Shown here one piece after another: positions 50,665-57,115 of a DNA stretch of 64,000 bases. The stretch comes from an uncultured Cohaesibacter sp. (lineage in GTDB: Bacteria; Pseudomonadota; Alphaproteobacteria; Rhizobiales; Cohaesibacteraceae). Location: contig NZ_OY821667.1 of assembly GCF_963682185.1 (NCBI RefSeq), positions 310,001 through 374,000 on the forward strand, given 5' to 3'. The notes below the pieces were generated by a model. The model was not told where the DNA came from. It did no database searches and worked only from the letters and a program-made list of their open reading frames with translations. The translations under genes and the position numbers were made by a program. Within the stretch, counting starts at the first letter, position 1; each line of letters opens with the position of its first letter.

Positions 50665-51150
50665 TTAATTCGAAAAAAGCTCTAGAGCGCGTTCGGCGAT
50701 CTGCACATCCTGATAGGCAGTGCCTCCACTCACTCCAATGGCGCCGATAACCGCGCCATCGCGACAGCATGGAATGCCGCCGCCGAAAATCACGACGCGT
50801 CCGCCAATATTGGCCTGCACGCCAAAAAGCATTTCACCGGGCTGGGCCAGCTTGCCCAATTCCTCAGTCGTCATGCGAAAGGTCGCTGCTGTGTGCGCCT
50901 TGTCGGTCGCCAGCTGGGCGCTCACCGGCAGCGTGTTCTCCATCCGGTGAAACAGGATCTGCTGTCCATGTGGATCGGCAATCGAAACAGCAATTGGCAC
51001 ACCAATCTCCAAAGCCTTCTTCTGCGCAAGGTCCGCCAGCGTCTTGGCTTCCTTCAAGGTCAGGGTCTGGCTCGGGAGACCAGGGTTCAAGCGCGAGATC
51101 TCGCGATTGATCAGTTCCGAAATCTGCTCCCTGTTTTCTGCTGTCAGCAT
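50665..51150 (-). CDS. GlcG/HbpS/PduO-C-like protein of the microcompartment
   Basis: 161 residues. After a 25-residue amphipathic N-terminus (NREQISELINREISRL) comes a GlcG/HbpS-type domain: KKALEIGVPIAVSIADPHGQQI, KAHTAATFRMTTEEL and the C-terminal GAIGVSGGTAYQDVQIAERAL. The domain occurs as the C-terminal half of PduO and free-standing in GRM loci, where it may bind heme, flavin or cobalamin; its role is not settled. It has two adjacent Cys (IPCCRDG) near residue 128. 11 bp after the EutN-type gene. Confidence 0.85.
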   Translation of the reverse strand: MLTAENREQISELINREISRLNPGLPSQTLTLKEAKTLADLAQKKALEIGVPIAVSIADPHGQQILFHRMENTLPVSAQLATDKAHTAATFRMTTEELGKLAQPGEMLFGVQANIGGRVVIFGGGIPCCRDGAVIGAIGVSGGTAYQDVQIAERALELFSN

Positions 51151-51161
51151 CGACCATGTCC

Positions 51162-51437
51162 TTACCAGTTATGCTTGGTTTCAACGGTATCCACGATGCC
51201 AACAATCGCGGCATCGGTAACCGAATTCTCCAGCGTTGCGGCTTTGCGCGCCGAGCTGTTCTGGGTAACGATCACAATCTCATCGTTACCAGCCCCAACC
51301 GTATCGACGGCGATTTCCGTCTCTCCAGTCGGCTCCTGCTTTTCGTTGAGCTTTGCCACAATCAGCAGCTTGGATCCGGACAGGGACATATCCTTGCTGG
51401 TGGAAACAACAGTTCCGATGACTTTAGCCAAATACAT
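51162..51437 (-). CDS. Microcompartment vertex protein, EutN/CcmL (BMC-P) family
   Basis: 91 residues, beginning MYLAKVIGTVVSTSKDMSLSG, then GSKLLIVAKL and VDTVGAGNDEIVIVTQNSSARKA, the BMC-P signatures. Forms pentamers that cap the shell vertices. It sits between the flavoprotein (12 bp) and the GlcG-like gene (11 bp). Confidence 0.93.
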   Translation of the reverse strand: MYLAKVIGTVVSTSKDMSLSGSKLLIVAKLNEKQEPTGETEIAVDTVGAGNDEIVIVTQNSSARKAATLENSVTDAAIVGIVDTVETKHNW

Positions 51438-51449
51438 GGTCCTGACCTT

Positions 51450-52283
51450 TCAATGCCTGACGACGCCGATATTGCGCGCCCTCAGTTCCTCAAGAGCGAG
51501 TGGCGTGACCACAACACCCTCAGCGATGTTAATTGTTGAGCCGCTCGCAAGCTTGGCGTCACGCCATCCGAACACCCGCTTGCTATCGGCGGAGATGAGG
51601 GCCGGAGCTTGAGGCGTTACGAGCGCTGCTTTTTGTTCTGGTGTGAAAGCGCGTGTATCCGAAACGAACGGTGTCACGACACCCGCAGCAACCTTCGAAA
51701 GCTGGGGCGTACGGCACAGCCTGACCCCATAGCGGTCCAACGCTTCCAGATTGGCGATCATCATGGCCCGATAGGCATCATTGGCCACAAACGGCCGATC
51801 ATCACGATCACGACAGGCCGGACAACAGGCGTCTTTTGCCGCCACAATCACTTTGCCCGTCTCCAGTGCCGTTGCCATCAGCCTTGATGGCGCATCATCA
51901 CCGATGCCATGAGCCACCTTGGCGGCCAGTGCCATGCTCATATTGGGAACGATGAGCATGGTTTTATCGGCCAGTAGTGAAGACATACCGGTCATTGGAG
52001 ATACCGCATCAAGAACAGTCCATGCTGTCTGGGGTATCGCAAGTGTTTGAGCAGGGAAGGTGGAGGGTATGGCTTCAAACACTTCGCGTGTGGCTGCGAC
52101 ATCAAGTGACCAACTGTCGCGATACAGCTTGTTCAGCTCCTGAACGGCATCTCCAATTCCGGCATCCGACATATCCAGCAAAACCAGCGCCTTGCGCTTC
52201 ATCACTGAAAGTCGTTCGATGATCTTCTCTGAAATGATCTCTACGAGAACCGTTTGAATGATACGGGAGAGGTCTGGCATCAT
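51450..52283 (-). CDS. Microcompartment-associated flavoprotein-like protein
   Basis: 277 residues. Residues about 30-190 resemble the flavoprotein (phosphopantothenoylcysteine decarboxylase-like) fold: VMKRKALVLLDMSDAGIG, MLIVPNMSMALAAKVAHGIGDD and GKVIVAAKDACCPAC. A Cys cluster at 153/154/157 could bind metal or flavin. The C-terminal 60 residues (INIAEGVVVTPLALEELRARNI) resemble a tail seen on other microcompartment proteins. Its N-terminus (SRIIQTVLVEIISEKIIERL) is a long amphipathic helix. The ATG overlaps the end of eutJ by four bases. A redox or flavin-recycling role is possible, not shown. Confidence 0.75.
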   Translation of the reverse strand: MMPDLSRIIQTVLVEIISEKIIERLSVMKRKALVLLDMSDAGIGDAVQELNKLYRDSWSLDVAATREVFEAIPSTFPAQTLAIPQTAWTVLDAVSPMTGMSSLLADKTMLIVPNMSMALAAKVAHGIGDDAPSRLMATALETGKVIVAAKDACCPACRDRDDRPFVANDAYRAMMIANLEALDRYGVRLCRTPQLSKVAAGVVTPFVSDTRAFTPEQKAALVTPQAPALISADSKRVFGWRDAKLASGSTINIAEGVVVTPLALEELRARNIGVVRH

Positions 52284-53140
52284 TGCACTCCCCCTGCCTG
52301 CCCGCTCTGGCTGGCATTCTGCTCATACATCGCAATGCCGAGCGGTGTGACCAGAAGCGGCTCTGCCGGTTTAATCACGGTCTTGCCAGTCTGTTGCGCG
52401 AAGGCTTTTTCAAAGCCGGAAAAGGTGCAGGCACCGCCGACCACATAGATGTCGTCAACATCTTTGCCATCCAGAAATCTGGAAACGATGCTGGCCATCT
52501 TGTCGACCACAGGCCGCACGACAGGAAACACATCCCGATCGTTCGCAACATCAAGCTTGTGTTCCTCGGCCTCATCAAAGCTCATGCCATAGGCACCAGC
52601 AAGCACAAGGGTCATGTGCGTTCCGCCGGTTGCTTCATCGAAGGAACCCAGCACCTTGCCATTTTTCAGAATGCTGATGCCTGTGGTGCCGCCGCCCACG
52701 TCAACGACGGCACCATCGCTCACCATCAATACGCGCGATGCAGCTGTCGGTTCATCGACAATCTCAACAAGTTCCATATCGGCCGCTTCCACCACATTGC
52801 CAATGGCCTTGGCATTGCCGGCATGAATACCGGGAGGAATGGCCGTTGCAGCCCGAACAAGCTGTTGGCCCAGGCGATCCTCGATGATCGCCTTGAGAGA
52901 CCGAACAGCCTGAACAGCCCCCACATAATCAACCACAATGCCATCACGCACGACAGTCGAGCGATAGCTTGCCCCGGTAACAGGCCGGTTTTGCGCATCG
53001 ACCACCGACAGCACAATATTGGCCGTTCCAAGGTCGACGCCGACCTTCAACGGGCCTTCAGCCCACTCAGATTTCGGCAATATTGCCTCCTCTCTGATCA
53101 GGTCTGCAAAGTCGTGCAAGATATCATCGGAACTGCGCAT
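52280..53140 (-). CDS. eutJ: EutJ family actin-fold chaperone
   Basis: 286 residues of the Hsp70/actin ATPase fold: phosphate-1 motif VGVDLGTANIVLSVVD, phosphate-2 VVDVGGGTTGISI, and adenosine-binding YVVGGACTFSGFEKAF. It is the EutJ type lacking a substrate-binding domain. In microcompartment loci EutJ is proposed to assist assembly or reactivate enzymes; its function is not firmly known. It ends overlapping the flavoprotein gene by four bases. Confidence 0.92.
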   Translation of the reverse strand: MRSSDDILHDFADLIREEAILPKSEWAEGPLKVGVDLGTANIVLSVVDAQNRPVTGASYRSTVVRDGIVVDYVGAVQAVRSLKAIIEDRLGQQLVRAATAIPPGIHAGNAKAIGNVVEAADMELVEIVDEPTAASRVLMVSDGAVVDVGGGTTGISILKNGKVLGSFDEATGGTHMTLVLAGAYGMSFDEAEEHKLDVANDRDVFPVVRPVVDKMASIVSRFLDGKDVDDIYVVGGACTFSGFEKAFAQQTGKTVIKPAEPLLVTPLGIAMYEQNASQSGQAGGVQ

Positions 53141-53195
53141 GGTGACTTTTCTTCAGTTGGCTTTTGACTTTTGGGTTCGATAGGAATTTGCAAAA

Positions 53196-53852
53196 TCAGG
53201 ATTTGCAAATCCGCACCTGATCGTTGTTTTTGAGGCCAAGCGCGTTGGCTTCTTCAACATCGATATGAATTTCCAGAGCAGAGGCTTCGGATACACGCAC
53301 TGCAACATTCTTGAGAATGCCGCCGCGCGGCCCCTGCGCTTCCACACTCAAGATCTCGCCATTGCAGACACCGGCCTTTTTTGCGTCGTCGGGATGCATA
53401 TGGATGTGGCGTTGCGCCACAATGACGCCCTGCTCCAGCTTGACCGTTCCGAGCGGGCCAACAATTTCCAAGCCGGCGCTCTCATCCAGATCACCTGACA
53501 TGCGCATCGGAGCCTTGATGCCCAGCGCAAAGCCGTCTGATACGGAAATCTCGATCTGGGTTTCCTTGCGAAATGGCCCTAGAACCCGAACGCGCCGTAG
53601 CTCGCCTTTGGGGCCTTTCAGAGTAACTGTTTCTTCAGCCGCATATTGTCCAGGCTGTTTCATGGCCTTCATGCGGGTCAGGTTTTGCCCCGGACCAAAC
53701 AGCATTTCCATGTCTTCTCTGGACAGGTGAATATGGCGGTTCGACACGCCGACCGGTACCAAGGCAGGATCGCTCTTTGACGCCGCGCTGCTCGTTGCCT
53801 TTGCCAGAATATCGGCGACAACCTTATCGATCATTTGCTCAGTCAGTTGCAT
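53196..53852 (-). CDS. pduL: Phosphate propanoyltransferase PduL
   Basis: 218 residues; converts acyl-CoA and phosphate to acyl-phosphate and CoA, recycling CoA inside the shell. Two PduL domains each bring Zn-binding histidines: VGVSNRHIHLS (His40, His42) and VAQRHIHMHPDDA (His149, 151, 153). The N-terminus (LTEQMIDKVVADILAKA, residues 3-19) is a clear encapsulation peptide followed by a Ser/Ala linker. It marks the locus as a catabolic aldehyde-oxidising compartment. Confidence 0.95.
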   Translation of the reverse strand: MQLTEQMIDKVVADILAKATSSAASKSDPALVPVGVSNRHIHLSREDMEMLFGPGQNLTRMKAMKQPGQYAAEETVTLKGPKGELRRVRVLGPFRKETQIEISVSDGFALGIKAPMRMSGDLDESAGLEIVGPLGTVKLEQGVIVAQRHIHMHPDDAKKAGVCNGEILSVEAQGPRGGILKNVAVRVSEASALEIHIDVEEANALGLKNNDQVRICKS

Positions 53853-53937
53853 GGCTCTTTCTTTGCTCTCTCTTTGTCATCCCGCAGCCCAAGGGAACCG
53901 CGGGATGAAAGTCTTTCAGGGTCGGAAGACAAACCAC

Positions 53938-54606
53938 TCAGGCGCGTCTGCGTCTGCCGCGGCCAGTCTTGCGTGTCGTAGCCGGTTTGGCGGTAGATGA
54001 TTCGGGCTTTGCAGCCTCGATCGGCTTGACTTCAGCAACCGGCTTAAGATCCAGCTCTTCCGTTTTTGCCTCTTCCGGAGCAGCTTGCTCTGCCTTCTCC
54101 ACGTCTGCCTTGCCCTTAGCACTCGCGCTTTCAGCAGCCTCAGCCTTGTCTTCGGTCTGCTCAGGGGCCGGAGCCTCCGCTCCAGCGTCCTCGCCAGTGG
54201 CTTCAGAGCCCTTGTCCGAGCCGCCTTCACCGGAATCTTCAGGACCAGATTTCGGCCCTTCCCCCCCACCTGTCGGCGGAGTCGGTTCAGGAGGCTCAGG
54301 TGGCTTTGGGAGGTCAGCACCAACCGTTTCTTCGGAGATGACCATGCACTCCATGCCATCAGCAGGTCTTGCGATCACTTTCGTGGACACGACCGTGTTG
54401 ATTTTGGCAGCAGCGGCGGTTGCCGCTGCCACGGCAGCATTGACTGCACCGACTTCGCCATAGAGCTTGACAACCGTCATGCCACCTCCCTTGGCCAATT
54501 CGTAGCCGACAAGCTCGACATTTGCAGATTTCACGGCAGCGTCTGCCGCTTCAATGGCAGCAGTCAGGCCCGTCGTTTCAATCAAACCGAGGCTTTTCTG
54601 CGACAT
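53938..54606 (-). CDS. BMC-H shell protein with long disordered tail
   Basis: 222 residues. Residues 1-90 are a standard BMC domain (SLGLIETTGLTAAIEAADAA; VVKLYGEVGAVNAAVAAATA; VVSTKVIARP). The remaining ~130 residues are a low-complexity tail rich in Pro, Glu, Gly, Ala and Lys (PKPPEPPEPTPPTGGGEG), strongly acidic, ending in a basic patch RKTGRGRRRR. No Fe-S motif like that of PduK is present. The tail would project from the shell and may mediate contacts. The frame is clean, so the extension is real. Confidence 0.93.
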   Translation of the reverse strand: MSQKSLGLIETTGLTAAIEAADAAVKSANVELVGYELAKGGGMTVVKLYGEVGAVNAAVAAATAAAAKINTVVSTKVIARPADGMECMVISEETVGADLPKPPEPPEPTPPTGGGEGPKSGPEDSGEGGSDKGSEATGEDAGAEAPAPEQTEDKAEAAESASAKGKADVEKAEQAAPEEAKTEELDLKPVAEVKPIEAAKPESSTAKPATTRKTGRGRRRRA

Positions 54607-54627
54607 GACGATCCTCCTTTCCTACGA

Positions 54628-55452
54628 TCAAATGTAAGGGGTTGTGCTGGAAGGAAGATCCTCATCAGGTTCCATGGCTTTGAGAACCTGCTTGCCCACT
54701 TCACGAGCCGCAACGATAGCCTGACGCACAGCGCCAGAGTCACCGCTGAAGGTGAAGATGACTTCGTTCGAGAAGCTGGTTCCACCATTGCCTGGTGAAG
54801 AATAGCCAACCGCATCCACAGTTGCCGCTTTGGCAGCCGTATCAGCCAGCAGAACACCAATGGCAGCCGGGCCACCGACGGTGATACCGAAGGACTGGCC
54901 AAGCGGTGCACCGAAAGCTTTGTTCAGGGCTGTGCTTGCACGTGCGGTATACTGGAATTCCAGATGACCGGCAGAGTTGCCATAAACATCACCAAAGGTG
55001 CGTTCCACTTCACTCAGAGCCACTTCAACGGCACGACGGGCATCGGAAACATCCTCTGCACCAAACAGGATCAAAGAACCATGACCAGCACCGCCTTCAG
55101 TATCGCGAGGCAATTCGATCAGGATGATTTCACTGTTGGTTGCCTTGACGGCTTCGTCAGCGGCAAAGATGTGCGGGCCAGCACCGGTACGGGCACCAAG
55201 AATACCGATTGAACGGTATTTCTTGTCGATCTTCATCTGCTCATGCAGGGAAGAGTCAACATTGGCGATAACAAGACCAATGGTGTGGCCAATTGCGGTG
55301 CCGACAAATTCGGTCAGACCGCAGGCTGCCGGCAGTTTGGCTGCGCAGCTTTTCGCTTCAGGGGCTGCAGGTTGTGCGGGAGCGGAAGCAGCTTCCGAGC
55401 CCATTTTGCGCATAACCTCGCCCATGATCTGTTCGACAAGATCGTTATTCAT
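54628..55452 (-). CDS. pduB: Trimeric shell protein, PduB-like (tandem BMC)
   Basis: 274 residues. Very close in pattern to PduB: N-terminal helix NNDLVEQIMGEVMRKM, then CGLTEFVGTAIGHTIGLVIA, SIGILGARTGAGPHIFAADE, ELPRDTEGGAGHGSLILFG, TFGDVYGNSAGHLEFQYTA and a C-terminal BMC repeat ending SSTTPYI. Two BMC domains per chain form a pseudohexameric trimer. The N-terminal helix plus Ala/Pro linker is the part of PduB reported to tie the shell to the enzyme core. Confidence 0.95.
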   Translation of the reverse strand: MNNDLVEQIMGEVMRKMGSEAASAPAQPAAPEAKSCAAKLPAACGLTEFVGTAIGHTIGLVIANVDSSLHEQMKIDKKYRSIGILGARTGAGPHIFAADEAVKATNSEIILIELPRDTEGGAGHGSLILFGAEDVSDARRAVEVALSEVERTFGDVYGNSAGHLEFQYTARASTALNKAFGAPLGQSFGITVGGPAAIGVLLADTAAKAATVDAVGYSSPGNGGTSFSNEVIFTFSGDSGAVRQAIVAAREVGKQVLKAMEPDEDLPSSTTPYI

Positions 55453-55477
55453 TGTCGATACTCCTTCTGATCAGGGG

Positions 55478-55759
55478 TTATTCCGCGCTTTTCGGCAGGA
55501 TTTTTTCAACTTCGGTATGTGGGCGTGGGATGACATGGACGGAAACCACGGTGCCAACTTTTTCGGCAGCCACTGCGCCAGCGTCGGTAGCAGCTTTAAC
55601 TGCGCCAACATCGCCACGAACCATAACGGTCACAAAACCAGACCCGATTTTTTCATAGCCGATCAGGCCGACATTTGCGGATTTGACCATCGCATCAGCG
55701 GCTTCGATTGCGCCTACGAGGCCTTTGGTTTCAACCATACCCAATGCTTCTTGTTGCAT
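55478..55759 (-). CDS. pduA: Hexameric shell protein, PduA-like (BMC-H)
   Basis: 93 residues, a canonical BMC-H protein: [20 protein letters not shown], then [20 protein letters not shown] with the pore loop Gly-Ser-Gly, then [11 protein letters not shown]. It should be a main facet protein with a pore admitting the diol. 25 bp before pduB in the operon. Confidence 0.95.
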   Translation of the reverse strand: MQQEALGMVETKGLVGAIEAADAMVKSANVGLIGYEKIGSGFVTVMVRGDVGAVKAATDAGAVAAEKVGTVVSVHVIPRPHTEVEKILPKSAE

Positions 55760-55847
55760 TTTTCTCTCCAGTTTTCTTGTTGTTCAGAATGTGCCCTTTT
55801 GAGGCGTCAAGTTTTTAAGTAGTTTGATTGGTGTCCTCCCTCATCTC

Positions 55848-56987
55848 CTATCCACCAAGGCGCCGCAGCAACCGCACCAGGTCTTGAGCAACCGGCTTTC
55901 TGGGATTGGTGGCCGTGCACGCATCCGCGAAAGTCGCTTTCACAAGGGTTTGTTCGCTGTGGGCATATGCGTTCATGTCGATCCCCTGCCCCCGAAGCGT
56001 TGCGGGAATATTGAACTGCGCATTCAGGCGTTCGATCGCGTGAATGAGAGCCCAGACACCCATCTTTATGCTCGGGAAACGCAGGCCCAGGCTGGTCGCA
56101 GCCTTGGCATAGACGTCCGCCGTCTTTTCGCAGAAGGCGGAGCCTTCGCTAAGGCCAGCGTTATATTCAATGACCAGAGGCAGAAGCATGGCATTGAGAC
56201 GACCGTGGGCGACATGAAACTGTCCGCCGATGGCATGAGCCAGTCCGTGGTTCAGGCCAAGGCCTGCCGAATTGAACGCCATGCCCGCCATGCAGGAAGC
56301 CTGATGCATCTCTGCGCGGGCTTCCAGATCATCGCCATTCTTGAATGCAACCGGCAGGCTTTCAAATGACAGCGACAAGGCCTTGGCAGCCAAAGCGTCG
56401 GAGCAATAGGAAGAGCGGGAAGATGCAAGAGCCTCGATGGCATGGGTTATGACGTCCATCCCGGTGTCCGCAGTCACATTGGCAGGAGCCGTGCGGACAA
56501 ATTCGGGGTCCAGGATCGCAACATCCGGTATCAGTGAGTTGGATACCAATGGAAATTTGCGATTGTTGGCCGGGTCGGAAATCACGGCATAAGACGTCAC
56601 CTCTGATCCGGTTCCCGATGTGGTGGGAATGGCTACAAACTGGATAGTGAGTTGGGGTTTGACTTCTCGAACGACAGCCAGAATGGCTTTCGCAGCATCA
56701 ATGGCGGATCCGCCACCCAGAGCTACGATCGCGTCCGGCTCGAAGTCGGCAAGAAGGCCAGCTCCCTTGGACACTGTTTCGATAGGCGGCTCAGGGATCG
56801 CTTCATCATAGACGAAACACTCAGATCCGGTGAGATGCGCCCGTACCCTGTCCAGAGCACCGGATTTTGCCATGAAGGCATCCGTGACGATCGCAACCTT
56901 CTGACCGCGATAAGCGTTCAGTCGATCCAGCATCCCGGCTCCAAAAACAACTTCAGTTTTTGAAAAGAAGCTCTGATAACGAGACAT
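55848..56987 (-). CDS. Iron-containing alcohol dehydrogenase (PduQ-like)
   Basis: 379 residues; reduces the aldehyde to the alcohol and regenerates NAD+ for the aldehyde dehydrogenase. Group III features: NAD-binding GGGSAIDAAKAI (91-102), PTTSGTGSEVT, and the Fe-binding His region GLNHGLAHAIGGQFHVAHG. No targeting helix is evident at either end. It lies between the dehydratase and the shell genes. Confidence 0.93.
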   Translation of the reverse strand: MSRYQSFFSKTEVVFGAGMLDRLNAYRGQKVAIVTDAFMAKSGALDRVRAHLTGSECFVYDEAIPEPPIETVSKGAGLLADFEPDAIVALGGGSAIDAAKAILAVVREVKPQLTIQFVAIPTTSGTGSEVTSYAVISDPANNRKFPLVSNSLIPDVAILDPEFVRTAPANVTADTGMDVITHAIEALASSRSSYCSDALAAKALSLSFESLPVAFKNGDDLEARAEMHQASCMAGMAFNSAGLGLNHGLAHAIGGQFHVAHGRLNAMLLPLVIEYNAGLSEGSAFCEKTADVYAKAATSLGLRFPSIKMGVWALIHAIERLNAQFNIPATLRGQGIDMNAYAHSEQTLVKATFADACTATNPRKPVAQDLVRLLRRLGG

Positions 56988-57115
56988 AAAACAGAAATCC
57001 TTGACACTTTGAGCAATTGTGAGCTGCCGGAGAGAGAAACCTCAAAAGACCCCGACAGCCTGTCGCGCCATACTGACCTGCCAGAGCCAAAGGCCTTGGC
57101 AGGTCGGCCAATCTC

